Shown: positions 33,094-43,476, counted from the stretch's first letter. The stretch is DNA of 64,000 nt from Mesostigma viride (GCA_009746045.1 RPFO01000026.1:69501-133500), one strand, 5' to 3'. Numbers and translations are program-made. The notes: a model not told the origin generated them from the letters alone.

Positions 33094-33833
33094 AAATGTG
33101 CTGGAAAGGTTAGCTAACTCTCGCGGAGAGGGTTAGTGAGCCAATTAGGATACCAAGACGAAGCTTGGCGTAGGTAGAGGTTCCGGAATTCAACGATTGC
33201 TGTCAGGCCGGCGGCCAGCCCGTAAAGGGATTCAACGACGACCTAGGCAGCAAGCGGCCAGTCTGGGATACTCGGCGGGGCTAGCAATAGTCCTGTGGTG
33301 AGGTGCTGTCAACGATAGCGTTCAGCTCTCCTGTTTTCAACGACACCTAGTGGCGGCCAGGGCTTGCCTTCAACGACACCGGGTGGCGGCCAGCTCAGGA
33401 GGGATTAACGTCATCGAAGATGGTACGTCCCCTAGTTAGAATTCTTTCTTTACAAGCTATGCCTGCTGAAGGCTAGCTGGCGAGCTCGCTTTCTATCCGG
33501 GACCGCGCGCGTAGGGGGTTTATGTTATATGTTGTACCCTCTATAGGTTGTAAATGTTGTTGGTGCCCATGGACGTCGCGGAGACGGCCATTCGTTGTTT
33601 GACCTGCAAGGGGTCGTGGGGGTGGATACCGTCTGGCTGTTGCCGACTGTGTTGACGCGGTGTTTACCTCCGTGTGTGCGTATAGCCCGTTCCTGCGGAA
33701 AGCTCGGGCGTGTGCTGTGTTAGACTCTGTGCTTCTCCCTCGTTTGTGTTGGTAAAGGTCACTGCACCTAGAGGTAGCCTGGGATCCCCTCTTTCTCTCC
33801 TGCTTGCAAGCCTCTGCCAGCCTATGATGTAAC
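33094..33833 (+). other. Gypsy leader with repeated TTCAACGA / GGCGGCCAG motifs
   Basis: TTCAACGA or TCAACGA followed within 15-25 bases by (G)CGGCCAG occurs at about 33188, 33229, 33337 and 33370. It is a candidate structured leader or packaging region. No ORF. Confidence 0.5.
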
Positions 33834-34175
33834 ATGCCCAGACGCAACAGAATAAATAAGGGTGGTCAATCTGGATTTCCTTACTATGCCGTGGCCCATG
33901 ATGGGGGCGAGGGTAGACCAGCCATATTTTACAGTTGGAAGGCATGTGAAGAACACATCAAGGACAAGATAGTGTCTAAAGACTCTAGTGCTAAATGGAA
34001 AGGGTTTGACAACATCACTGATGCTGATAGGTTTGTTAGGGAACACATGCCATTGCCTGAGGGGATGCACACCACTCGTGAATGCTCTAAGCCACCCACG
34101 CTCAGCAGTCAGGGGGAGGGGACAGCAGTTACAGTGACTTTCTCTCAGCTGACCATTGGCCCTAGCAAGCAGTAG
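33834..34175 (+). CDS. RNase H1 N-terminal / viroplasmin-like domain protein
   Basis: 113 residues starting MPRRNRINKGG. Residues about 15-75 match the small domain found at the N-terminus of eukaryotic RNase H1 and in caulimovirus inclusion-body proteins (Cauli_VI). Seen are PYYAVAHDG, a Trp-containing IFYSWKACEEHI, AKWKGF, and a final ADRFVREHM helix. In RNase H1 this domain binds RNA/DNA hybrids. The ORF is single-domain with no catalytic RNase H attached, since the element's RNase H is in pol. It ends 134 bases before gag, so it is a separate first cistron or a spliced/re-initiated product. A role in reverse transcription or hybrid handling is inferred. Confidence 0.7.
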   Translation: MPRRNRINKGGQSGFPYYAVAHDGGEGRPAIFYSWKACEEHIKDKIVSKDSSAKWKGFDNITDADRFVREHMPLPEGMHTTRECSKPPTLSSQGEGTAVTVTFSQLTIGPSKQ

Positions 34176-34309
34176 AGGAGACCAGTACTAGGGAGTAGTA
34201 TTAGGTTCTATAGTCATAGCTCTATAGCACGTGGTTGCTCTCTTTCTCTTTCTCTCTCTTCCTTCCTGGGGAGGTGTTGCCTGCAGTGTAAGGTACCGGT
34301 ACGAGCACC

Positions 34310-34666
34310 ATGCCAACACGGTCCCAAACAAGGAACGCCAGAGATACAGAGGAAGAGACTAGAGAACGAGATCTTGAGAATACAGAAGTAGAACCAGTAG
34401 ACAACCACGAGCACGGTACAGAGGGGATAGAGGTACCACTGCACGTCCAAGCAGGGACAGATACAGGTGAGATCATGGAGAGACCTGCGGAAGGCTTCCA
34501 ACGATCCAGAGATCAGAACCCTAGGTTCCCAGCGGATGGGGACAATCTAGACGCCTTAACAAGGCAGGGAGATGACAGGAACGACCGAGAGAGGCTCCAA
34601 GAGTACTCGCAGCAGCAGCAACAGCAGCAGCAGCAGCAGCAACGGCAGCAACAGCAGCAGCAGCAA

Positions 34667-34712
<46 letters not shown>

Positions 34713-35658
34713 CGCAGCAGCAGCAACAGCAGCAGCAGCAGCAGCAGCAGCAACGGTCACCACAGCAGCAATGGCAACAGCAGCAACCCCGGATGCAGCA
34801 GCAACAACCCCAGACGAGACCACAATGGCTACCACCTGATCCAGAGCAGCAGAGAGACGAGAATGAAGATACCCTGCACTACCGCCATCAACAGCCAGTC
34901 ACCGGGCGGCCAACGCATCCTTGGGCAGGTCGGGGGCGGCCCCAGGGACCTCCACCGGGCCCCCCACACCGGGGCAGACGCAGAGTGTCCTTCGGCAGCA
35001 CGTCCCTGTTACCCACGGCGCTATGGTATTCGGACGAGGAAGGGGAGGTCCCAGGGGCAGATGGCGAGTTCGATGACCTGGAAGGGACTAACGAGGCGGA
35101 CGAGGGAACTGTCACGCAGGGCCCGCCCGTTGGTACTCATAGACCACGGACCAGCCCAGGGGAGACCAGGAGCAGTGTCACCACCAGAGACGAGGAGACT
35201 CACACGCCAGTCCAGCGCCCGGCACCTCAACCGCAGCGCCCACGGGTGCTTGACCAAAGTGCGGTCCCCTCGCCTGCGCCTGCGGGCAACCTCAGCTTCA
35301 GCAGGGTGGCCTTGGATGACCCGGGGTACGAACACCCCTCATCCGTCCAGGTGCGGCGGACTCATGGTACGCCGCCCAGATCCAGCTCTCTCCCCCGGTC
35401 GCAGCCCCCCGACTTCGGCGATATCCCCCACGTAGACGTCGGTGGGCCCGTCACCGCCGCGGTAAAGGCCCCACCGATGCCCAATTTCAAGAATGTACCC
35501 AAGCTGCACGCGGACATGAAACCGCGCGAGGTAGAGGAATGGGGACGCATGTGGCGACGGCAGTATACCATCTGGCGCAATCATCACAACTGGCAGCTGG
35601 CCACCAGCGATCTGATTGATCTAGTGATTAACTCCTGTATGGACCCCTCGGTGATAAG
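34310..35658 (+). pseudogene. Gypsy Gag, N-terminal part (interrupted)
   Basis: ORF starts MPTRSQTRNARD. About 35 Gln-rich residues in several runs (34608-34830) are encoded by CAG/CAA repeats, followed by a Pro/Arg-rich linker. A capsid-like segment then begins (PNFKNVPKLHADMKPREVEEW, RRQYTIWRNHHNW) and is cut after DPSVI by the inner Copia LTR at 35659. Removing 35659-43476 and one ATAAG copy puts the frame into register with 43482-44481. Confidence 0.85.
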
Positions 35659-36274
35659 AGTTAACGTAAAGGATTTACGTTAGATGGATAGAGATTGTTA
35701 CGCTCTTTCCAACGGCACCTTGAACGCCTCATTTGGTTAAGGAACGTAAAAGTTATGACGTTTCCTAGGCTGTGCCGACAGTACCCGGCGCGCCACTGTG
35801 GGCGCGTACGGACACAGGATGTACAAGTGTCACTTTGATAGTCCGCAGGACGTTGACAGGACTTGTACAGGACTTGATGGTCAATTGATAGGTAGGCGTG
35901 CTGTAGCGCGCCAGGACCTATGAGACAATTGATGCTGACTAGTGTACGGATAGGTCCACAGGACTAGCCGTATGGACAATTGATAGATCTGCGCGCCAAA
36001 GGCGTGCCAGAGTCTGTGTAATCAATTGATTGACAGTTCAGCTGTGACAGTGCAGCTGAATACTTGGACGCGTCCCTAGCAAGCTATATGAGTGACTTGG
36101 TCACACCGGGACGCTAGTTCTTGCGTGCACGTTCTCTTGGCACTGCGACCCTGTCGTCTGTGCTGCGTGCAGTCTTGGAAGTGACGTGACTTACGTCTGT
36201 GTTTCCTTGTTATTAATAAAGGCAACTTCCTGCAAGAACCATGGCGGAATTCGTGGCATTCTACCCTCACAACT
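35659..36274 (+). repeat. 5' LTR of inner Copia-like element
   Basis: 616 bp. Contains four CAATTGAT motifs (35882-36030) and an AATAAA signal at about 36215, consistent with an R/poly(A) region near the 3' end of the LTR. Confidence 0.95.
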
Positions 36275-36300
36275 CGTATTACACGCTCTGTCAAAAAGAT

Positions 36301-37006
36301 GCCAAATTCGGAAGAATTTCGGATTCCGGACGATGAGGAAATAGCCGCTCCGCCGGCTGGTTCTTCGTCAAGACCGACTGCGCCGTCGTGGCAGCAATTG
36401 CTCGACGAAGTTACGTTCGCTCGACGAGCTTCATCGTCAGCAGCGTGCAGCTCACGCATTGCTCGGGGATAACCCCGAGGACCCCGATTTGCCAGCACTG
36501 GTGCCGGCAATCCGCAACCTGTTGGACCAGATTCGAAACATTTTATCGACATTTACGGTCCAGGTGCGGGGAGGTTTGCGGTCGGTGACCGAAGTCACGA
36601 CTGCCATTGAGGAGTTGGACAACGTCCTCTCTTCACTCACCGGTTACCAGAGAAACCTGCAAAACTGGGCATCGCTACGCACGGGGGCGCGCCGGCGGTG
36701 TCGACAAATTTGTTTCAGGATCTCGCGCTGTTATCGCTGCTCACTCGCGGCGTACGCAGTCGCGAGCGCCAGGTTTTAATTAACCTGGTGGCATTTCTCG
36801 CCTCTGTGCGAGAGTGGATTCCCGCGGGGTGGGAATTATTGACGATCTTTACACATCCTCTGCGCCTCGTCGCGCGTCGGCGCGTCGCAACTTACGCGGC
36901 GGGGAGCACGCCGGTTTTAATTCATACCGGTGCAGGTCCGGAGCTGGATATGGAGGATCGTGAGTTCGTATACACGTACTGCGACTTCAGGGGCCTTGAC
37001 TACTAG
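36301..37006 (+). pseudogene. Upstream ORF of inner Copia-like element, frameshifted
   Basis: Three frames read on as one protein: MPNSEEFRIPDDEEIA from 36301, shift near 36415, DNPEDPDLPALVPAIRNLL (36459-36690), shift near 36680, then STNLFQDLALLSLLTRGVR ending FRGLDY with a stop at 37004-37006. The middle part is helical and probably a coiled coil. It lies between the LTR and gag, the same place as the Gag N-extension of the outer element, but without sequence similarity I can see. Unknown function. Confidence 0.5.
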
Positions 37007-37174
37007 TCGGCCTAATTTTCTTTGCAGTACTCGTCGACATTTTTTTGTCGAATTTCGGCGGCAATTCGCGGGGGCGGCAGCGACACCGGCGCAGGCGGCA
37101 GTGGCGACACAAAAATTTTGTACATATTTTCTGCTGCTTTGTTAAGGTGTTCTTTGAATAGCTGGTAGTGCAGG

Positions 37175-38287
37175 ATGGCTGAGGGACGCCGTAGCAAGGG
37201 TCCAGCCAGTGGGAATAATAATGGGGGTGCTGGTAGTGGAACCGCTCACGTAGATGACGTGGGGCTTACCGGAGAGATTACCAACCTTCCTCACAATAAT
37301 AATAATGCACAAGCTATTCATGGCTTTGATCTTACCACACAGGGTCTTTTAATTGTCAATCAGTTGCAGCCTGTAACCTCAGACTCCAAGCCTAAGCAGG
37401 CTGAAGAGTTTGTGGAGGGATTGGAAGGGTTCCCTAGCTTGTACGGTGGTACAAATTACTATCAAATCTGGATAGGCAGTAGCACTTTTGGCAAGTGTAC
37501 TGACCAGATTAAGGACCTAACCAGGGAGTGCAAAAAGGCCAATAAGGCCTGGGCACTGTACGTGGCTGAGCTGAAGGAGCTGCTGGAGACCAACGAAGAA
37601 GGTCGGCATCCATTGGCAGGACAAGTATCAAGGGTGGGAGGTCAAGGGGGACCTGATCCAGAACTTTCTCAACTATTGTAAGATGGTTGAGGAGGGCAGG
37701 GCTCACGGCTTTAATGTCGCTGATAACATAGCCCTAACCAACTGGCTCAAGGTTTCTGGGCTGGATAAGGCGACACGTGGCTCCTTAAAAGTCATGTGTG
37801 CCCCACACTCTACCCTGAAGGCCTACAAGGTCATCATAAACAAGCACTCGAGGCAGAGGAGCTGTTTGAGGGTGGAGTGCCAGCAGTGAAGGCTACCCAG
37901 GCAGGCGGGCGTACCCAGGGTGGCTCCAAGACGTCTGAGGCTGACCGAAGCCAAGGAGGGCGTAGGGGCAACCATAACAAGCGCAAGGGAGATCATTCAC
38001 CTGATTCTGACAGGAGGTCACACTCCAAGTCGGTGTTCAGGCGGGTGGGTGGTCAGCCCAAGCAGGGCAACGCGTCTGACAATGGGGGCAGTGGCCAGGG
38101 CAAGTCCAAGATACAATGCTACCTGTGCAAGGGGTGGGGGCACATCAAGAAGGAGTGTCCCAGCTTCAAGAAGTCCCAGGGCCAGGGCAGCAACAAGAAT
38201 AACAACAACAACAAGAAGAACAACAACAAGTCCCAGGCAGGCCAGCCTTCAAAGGGCAGTCAGCAAGAAGACAACAAGGAGCAGTGA
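37175..38287 (+). pseudogene. Inner Copia-like Gag, two frameshifts
   Basis: Starts MAEGRRSKGPASG. The first frame runs to about 37600 (QAEEFVEGLEGFPSLYGG, KANKAWALYVAELKELLE), the second to about 37840 (ADNIALTNWLKVSGLDKATRG), the third to 38287. The last carries a CCHC knuckle (CYLCKGWGHIKKEC, Cx2Cx4Hx4C) and an Asn/Lys-rich tail encoded by AAC/AAG repeats. It is capsid-like by position and general helical content. Confidence 0.75.
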
Positions 38288-38428
38288 CTGTCTGAGGCAA
38301 CCCCTACACACCTTAATTCACCCAAGGGGGAGGCCAGGTGCTCCAATGCAGATTTTATATCTGGGCAACAAGAGGGTGATCTCCAGGTTCAGTGTGGCCC
38401 CAGGTCACCTGGAGAGGTACAGGTTCCT
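38288..38428 (+). other. Gag-Pol junction of inner Copia-like element
   Basis: Short non-assigned stretch. The 37920 frame stays open here to 38432, so a frameshifted fusion could span it. Confidence 0.4.
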
Positions 38429-40033
38429 ATGAAGACGTCCTTGACAGCTGATGCAGCTGTAAGAATGTCTGACCCTATGCATCCTCGTGCTGGGCACGAG
38501 GGTGGACCTCTCATTTTGAGAGAAACCAATGTACAACCACAGAGGGGTGTGAAGGCCTCTGGTGGTATGCATGTGGTCCCTGCTGGCGGTCCAGGTGTTG
38601 GGCATGAGCAGGGTGACTCAGGCTCTGAGTCAGAACAGGATGGAAGTCAGCATGGTGATGCTGGACAACCTGACAGCACAGTCCTGACTGTGCCAGGGAC
38701 TGCTTCCTCTGTGTACCAGGAGTTGGGTGCCCGAATCCACAACATGTTTGGGCATGCCACTTCTCTGTCAAACAACTTTGCCTTCCGTATGGGCAGGGCA
38801 CCCCTTCTTAAGGCGTGTCAGCAAGCTGCCTCACGGTGTAAGTGCCAGTTGTCCTCCAACAAGCCCAGGAAATCACATGCCAAAGCTCTACCTCAGAGCA
38901 TTGGTGATCTGCAGTGTGATATCCAACACATCAGGGGCATGCAACTGTTGGTGTGCGTGGACAGGTACACGAAATACAAGGTGCTGGAGCATTTACCTTC
39001 TATGAAGAACAGGTACTTGCTGGCTGCCCTGCAGAATGTAAGAGCCAAGTTTCCTACCACAAGGATCCAGGTGGACATGCAGTTTCAGCATCTCAAGGGT
39101 GATCCTACCCTTCCTGAGTTGCTGGTTACACCTAGGGAGGCTCATGGGCAGCAGGGTGCTATCGAGAGGGCAATCCAGGAGGTCAAGAAATTGATCATCT
39201 CTGAAGACTGGGTACCCTTGTCTGCACCTGCACTTGTCAGGAGTGCATGGCTGAGGAACGTGGAGCAGCAGCTGAACAGCAGGGTTAACTTCTACTATGA
39301 TGGAGTTGCTGTCAGCCCAATGGGTCTATATCATGGCCTGTGCCCACCACATGTGCTGGAGGGCTGGAAACATGCTGCACATGTCACCTTTGCCAAGCTG
39401 AGGGAGAAGGACCGGGGTTGGAAGATGCTGGAGCCACAAGTGGGTCAGAAGGTCCTAGCTTGGAAGGAACCTAGCCTTTATGGCAAACGTGGTAGCTGGA
39501 GTCCTGGGGTGGTTACCCAGGTTGATGAAGCTAGCCACGCATGCTTGGTCAGCATGGAGGACGAACCAAAGCATGTACACCGGCTGAGTTGGTCATATGT
39601 CAAGCCTAACCTGATGAATGAGGGCAGTCAGGCACAAGGCTCACAGGATCTGCAGGATTTTCAGGTCCCAGGTGACATCACTGACGCAACGACCACATCT
39701 GTTGCAGGGGAATCTGTCAGCCCTGGCCAGGTTGCAGAGGTACTTGTTGAACAGGCTGCAAGGTCAACAGCTGGGGAGTCAACTGTCAAGCCCAAGGCAC
39801 TAACCAAGCCCAGGGGGACAAGTTTGGCTGGATTGATTGGGGCTCTACAAAGGGCCAAGAAGCAGCCCAAGGTAGCCAAGCTCAGGTGGCATGGCAATCT
39901 GGGGCTGGACACTGCCTTAGAGGTAGACACTAATTCTCAGGTTCCATCATTGGGACCAGGGCTGCAGCAGGGTACAGCATGTCTGAACCCAGCTATCAGT
40001 TTGTGTCTGACTTCAGTGGCGGGGTACACGTGA
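38429..40033 (+). CDS. Inner Copia-like integrase and start of protease-like domain
   Basis: 534 codons. Zinc-binding region with HNMFGHATSL then CQQAASRCKC (about 100-150). Catalytic core: LQCDIQHIRGMQ, VDRYTKYKVLEHL, IQVDMQFQHLKGD, QQGAIERAIQEVKKLI. Second Asp to Glu spacing is 29 residues, as in the outer element. C-terminal domain: GQKVLAWKEPSLYGKRGSWSPG. Near the end, LEVDTNSQV is the protease-like active-site candidate (DTN for DTG). One base later the frame should shift to that of 39979-41190, where SIIG completes the motif. Confidence 0.82.
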   Translation: MKTSLTADAAVRMSDPMHPRAGHEGGPLILRETNVQPQRGVKASGGMHVVPAGGPGVGHEQGDSGSESEQDGSQHGDAGQPDSTVLTVPGTASSVYQELGARIHNMFGHATSLSNNFAFRMGRAPLLKACQQAASRCKCQLSSNKPRKSHAKALPQSIGDLQCDIQHIRGMQLLVCVDRYTKYKVLEHLPSMKNRYLLAALQNVRAKFPTTRIQVDMQFQHLKGDPTLPELLVTPREAHGQQGAIERAIQEVKKLIISEDWVPLSAPALVRSAWLRNVEQQLNSRVNFYYDGVAVSPMGLYHGLCPPHVLEGWKHAAHVTFAKLREKDRGWKMLEPQVGQKVLAWKEPSLYGKRGSWSPGVVTQVDEASHACLVSMEDEPKHVHRLSWSYVKPNLMNEGSQAQGSQDLQDFQVPGDITDATTTSVAGESVSPGQVAEVLVEQAARSTAGESTVKPKALTKPRGTSLAGLIGALQRAKKQPKVAKLRWHGNLGLDTALEVDTNSQVPSLGPGLQQGTACLNPAISLCLTSVAGYT

Positions 40034-41190
40034 AGGTACTGGGTGAGGTATTCATTCCTATCCTTGGACAGGACACTGCTTTTTGTGTCTTGGAGGGCTA
40101 TCAAGGACCTGCTCTTCTGGGGCAGAATTTCCTATGCCAGGATGGGGTAGTGATCACGTCCTCTCTCCTGACTAAGGAAGGGGCTGGTCAGGTCCCACTG
40201 ATTAATTTCAGGACCACTCACCTATCACGTGCAGTAACCAGGACGGTTAAGCGTGTGCAAGTGTGCCAGGGGCAGGAGCCCTTGGTTGATGACCTCATAC
40301 TGCCAGCTGCTAGTCATCCAAGCAGTTTGGGCATTGGTCCTCACTCACTTGCTGGACACAGCCCTATCAACTACCAAGGCCTGGTGAAGCTCATGTCCTC
40401 TCCCATTATGTGTCCCCAGGTCACACTGGGTCTGATTAAATCTGGGGAGGACTGGATCTCCAAGAAATGCGTGGAACCTGTCAATGACCTGCCTCCTGCA
40501 CGACGTCTACTCAAGCTCAAGTTTGTCATCAAGATGAAGGAGGTGGACGGGGTCAAGGTACCACATGTCAGGCCAGTGCTGAATGAGTTCAAGGGTACTG
40601 GTGAGTGCACTGCTGAGGAGTTGTATACCCCTGGCATGCTGCATGATACTTGGAGGCTGCTGCTGTGTGTCTTTCTAGGCCTTCTCAACAAGGGCTTGGA
40701 CTATGGCTCAGTGGTGATAGACTTCAAGAGGGCATTTCTGGAGGGTGATGCAGATGTGGCACAGGAAAAGTGGGAGGGCAAGACGCCTTTCTATGTTAGG
40801 GTGCCTGCTGTATGGAAAAGGGACATCCACACGGAGTTCCTTAAAATCCTCAAGGGCCTGGAGGGCCTGAGGTCAAGTCCAATAATCTGGAGGGAGACTC
40901 TCAACCGTTTCCTGAAGGAGCATTGCAACTTGAAGGTCTCTCCTGTAGACCCCTGTCTGTTTCTGGGGCAATGGGAAGGCCTGCCAGTGTATGCTTCGCT
41001 GCACGGGGATGACCTACATCTGATAGCTCCCACGTCGTGGCTTAAGGAGCTGATCTCCATCATTAAGTCCAAGTTTCCTCTGGGTAGGGAGCAATGGCAG
41101 GTGGAGAATGAGCCTCTGCTGTTTGTGGGCATGGAGGCCACACTGGTGAAGAAGGGGGGAGTGGCGTATGCTGCTGGTGGGGGGCAATGA
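39979..41190 (+). CDS. Inner Copia-like protease C-half and reverse transcriptase
   Basis: Frame carries the second half of the protease-like fold (VLEGYQGPALLGQNFL), then RT. Motifs: LLKLKFVIKMKEVDG, VLNEFKGTG, first catalytic Asp in VVIDFKRAFLEGD, and the catalytic box YASLHGDDLHLI in place of the usual YVDD. A typical Copia RT would have the LYGLKQ-type loop near 40860, where LEGLRSSPIIW is seen. It runs out of frame at 41190 and RNase H continues in the frame of 41168-41911. Confidence 0.85.
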   Translation: MSEPSYQFVSDFSGGVHVKVLGEVFIPILGQDTAFCVLEGYQGPALLGQNFLCQDGVVITSSLLTKEGAGQVPLINFRTTHLSRAVTRTVKRVQVCQGQEPLVDDLILPAASHPSSLGIGPHSLAGHSPINYQGLVKLMSSPIMCPQVTLGLIKSGEDWISKKCVEPVNDLPPARRLLKLKFVIKMKEVDGVKVPHVRPVLNEFKGTGECTAEELYTPGMLHDTWRLLLCVFLGLLNKGLDYGSVVIDFKRAFLEGDADVAQEKWEGKTPFYVRVPAVWKRDIHTEFLKILKGLEGLRSSPIIWRETLNRFLKEHCNLKVSPVDPCLFLGQWEGLPVYASLHGDDLHLIAPTSWLKELISIIKSKFPLGREQWQVENEPLLFVGMEATLVKKGGVAYAAGGGQ

Positions 41191-41911
41191 TTATCAAGAG
41201 ACCCTCATTAGCAAGCTTCCTCCAACCATCACACAGGCACTGTGTCCCATGGTGAGGGGCATGGTTGCTTGGGTGGCAGGCATTTCCAGGCCAGACCTTA
41301 TGGTCATAGCCAGGTTGCCTGATGACATGCTGGTGGAGCTAGGGTCTGCCAAGGTGGCTGATCAGGTCAGGGCTTCATCTGGCATTCTGTTGTCTGCAGT
41401 GGATTTATCACAACCCATTTGCATGGAGCTGTATGTGGATAGCTCAATGGACAGCAGGCAGGTCTCCAAGGTCAGGGGCAGGGCTGCAGGGCTCTTTGTG
41501 CTCAGACAGGAAGGCCTGGGGAGTTTGGTGAGCTGGTTTAGTCGCCTGCACAAACGGGTGGCTGTCAGCAGTGATGTGGCAGAATGCAGGGCTATTTGTG
41601 AAGGCATTCACACAAGCCTTTATCTGAAGGAGTTGCTTCATCAGATGACTTCTAACACTCCTTGGCCACTTCAGGTTACCACTCTTCTAAAAACAGACTC
41701 CATGGGGATGGTGCAGTTTGTGCACAGGCAGATGGCCAGAAGTAGGGACTTGGATTATCTCCTTCTTAAGGAGTTGTCCTCCTTGGCCAATATTGAGCAT
41801 ATCCCTGGGGTTGACAATCCTGCTGATGCTTTGACCAAGCTAGTGCAGAAGGCAGCAGTGCAATACAAGGTTCTTCAGTCTCTGATGGACCCATCTCAGC
41901 AAGCTGTCTAA
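41168..41911 (+). CDS. Inner Copia-like RT thumb and RNase H
   Basis: 247 codons. RNase H residues: LYVDSSMDSR (Asp), VAECRAICEG (Glu), LLKTDSMGMVQF (Asp), and the terminal HIPGVDNPADALTKL. The motif order and tail are those of Copia RNase H. It stops at TAA after QQAV. Confidence 0.85.
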   Translation: MLLVGGNDYQETLISKLPPTITQALCPMVRGMVAWVAGISRPDLMVIARLPDDMLVELGSAKVADQVRASSGILLSAVDLSQPICMELYVDSSMDSRQVSKVRGRAAGLFVLRQEGLGSLVSWFSRLHKRVAVSSDVAECRAICEGIHTSLYLKELLHQMTSNTPWPLQVTTLLKTDSMGMVQFVHRQMARSRDLDYLLLKELSSLANIEHIPGVDNPADALTKLVQKAAVQYKVLQSLMDPSQQAV

Positions 41912-42860
41912 GCTGGTGCATGGTTATAGGGCATTGGAGAGCAGATTGTGTGGTAGTGTCAGCATTGTGACTGGCATAATACCTGTATTTTAGTCTGTAC
42001 TAAGGCTCATGGACCATGGTACACTCACTCTGATTTTAATCAGGATACAGCCAGGTTTTGGCTGGGGTTCATGCTGTTGACTACACAAGGTTGACAGGTC
42101 CATTACAGACCATGTATTCTATTTTAAAAGAAATGTATATTTGTACATACTTCTCACAATGGTCTGGGAACCTTTATTCTGGGGTTTATAGGGCGGGGTT
42201 CGATTCCCTGGTATTATGTTTCTACAAGCTGGCCTGTTCAGGTGTTTGCCTGTTCAGACTTCCCTAGTTCCCCAGGGCAGGATTTAATTGTTGCCTATGT
42301 GTTTCATTTTGTCATTTGTTTGCTGTGGCAGTTTACCATCTGGCAAGTAGACGGGCGCCGTAAGACGGGCGCCAATAGACCCCTGTTGAGAGAATGACAG
42401 GCAAACTATTGTAATACGCCTTACTTTGTCAAGTGGTATTTTAATTGTCATGGATTTATTGTACTTATATTGAATATGTACTGGGTTTTATGGGATTAGT
42501 ATCTGGGATTAATGTAACTCACCGCCAGAAGGTCATTGTACTGGAGGCTCTACCGAGGTGATGGGATTAATTCCTGGAGAAGACCTCATAGAATTAACCT
42601 GTATGTATTTAATTTTGTGTGCTTCTAATATCTGGTGGTACTCTGTAATGCCACTTCCATAGGTTTTCTCCATTTCTCATGAAATGGTTTTCCCTGTGGC
42701 AGATCTGTTTCTTTTCCAGTTCCTTAAAAGAAAGGGCTGGGGGAATGGCAATGGCCATTAAAGACATCTGTTCAAGCTTCAAGCTGGAGTGAAGGACATT
42801 TCAAGCTACTTCAAGGGTCCCTGGCAGGGGATGTGATCCCTAAAGAAAAGAAGGGATTGG
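41912..42860 (+). other. 3' untranslated region of inner Copia-like element
   Basis: No ORF. Contains GGGGTTCGATTCCC at about 42193-42206, which matches a tRNA T-arm but lacks the rest of a tRNA. A purine-rich AAAGAAAAGAAGGGA at about 42842-42856 immediately precedes the 3' LTR and is the likely polypurine tract. Confidence 0.6.
42842..42860 (+). promoter_or_regulatory. Polypurine tract of inner Copia-like element
   Basis: AAAGAAAAGAAGGGATTGG abuts the LTR start AGTTAACG. In the outer copy the same spot reads ...ACTGG before AGTTAG, so TGG precedes the LTR in both. Confidence 0.6.
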
Positions 42861-43476
42861 AGTTAACGTAAAGGATTTACGTTAGATGGATAGAGATTGT
42901 TACGCTCTTTCCAACGGCACCTTGAACGCCTCATTTGGTTAAGGAACGTAAAAGTTATGACGTTTCCTAGGCTGTGCCGACAGTACCCGGCGCGCCACTG
43001 TGGGCGCGTACGGACACAGGATGTACAAGTGTCACTTTGATAGTCCGCAGGACGTTGACAGGACTTGTACAGGACTTGATGGTCAATTGATAGGTAGGCG
43101 TGCTGTAGCGCGCCAGGACCTATGAGACAATTGATGCTGACTAGTGTACGGATAGGTCCACAGGACTAGCCGTATGGACAATTGATAGATCTGCGCGCCA
43201 AAGGCGTGCCAGAGTCTGTGTAATCAATTGATTGACAGTTCAGCTGTGACAGTGCAGCTGAATACTTGGACGCGTCCCTACAACCTATATGTGTGACTTG
43301 GTCACACTGGGACGCTAGTTCTTGCGTGCACGTTCTCTTGGCACTGCGACCCTGTCGCCTGTGCTGCGTGCAGTCTTGGAAGTGACGTGACTTACGTCTG
43401 TGTTTCCTTGTTAATAATAAAGGCAACTTCCTGCAAGAACCATGGCGGAATTCGTGGCATTCTCATCCTCACAACT
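42861..43476 (+). repeat. 3' LTR of inner Copia-like element
   Basis: 616 bp. The first about 415 bp are identical to the 5' LTR. About eight differences, including two compensating one-base indels, fall in the last 200 bp. Confidence 0.95.

Larger units (their letters stand above)
35659..43476 (+). mobile_element. Inner Copia-like retrotransposon, TSD ATAAG
   Basis: 616-bp LTRs at 35659-36274 and 42861-43476, ATAAG at 35654-35658 and 43477-43481. LTR ends AGTTAACG...CACAACT. It encodes an upstream ORF, Gag with zinc knuckle, integrase, protease-like, RT and RNase H, in that order. Proteins are related to but clearly different from the outer Copia element, so this is a second lineage of the same unusual clade. 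Several one-base shifts break the frames. Confidence 0.95.

Noticed and set aside
34521-34835. Minus-strand poly-Ala and poly-Leu ORFs
   Set aside because: Shadow frames of the CAG/CAA (Gln) tract of Gypsy Gag.
42160-42225. Possible tRNA gene around GGGGTTCGATTCCC
   Set aside because: The T-arm pairs well but no matching acceptor stem, D-arm or anticodon arm could be built upstream.
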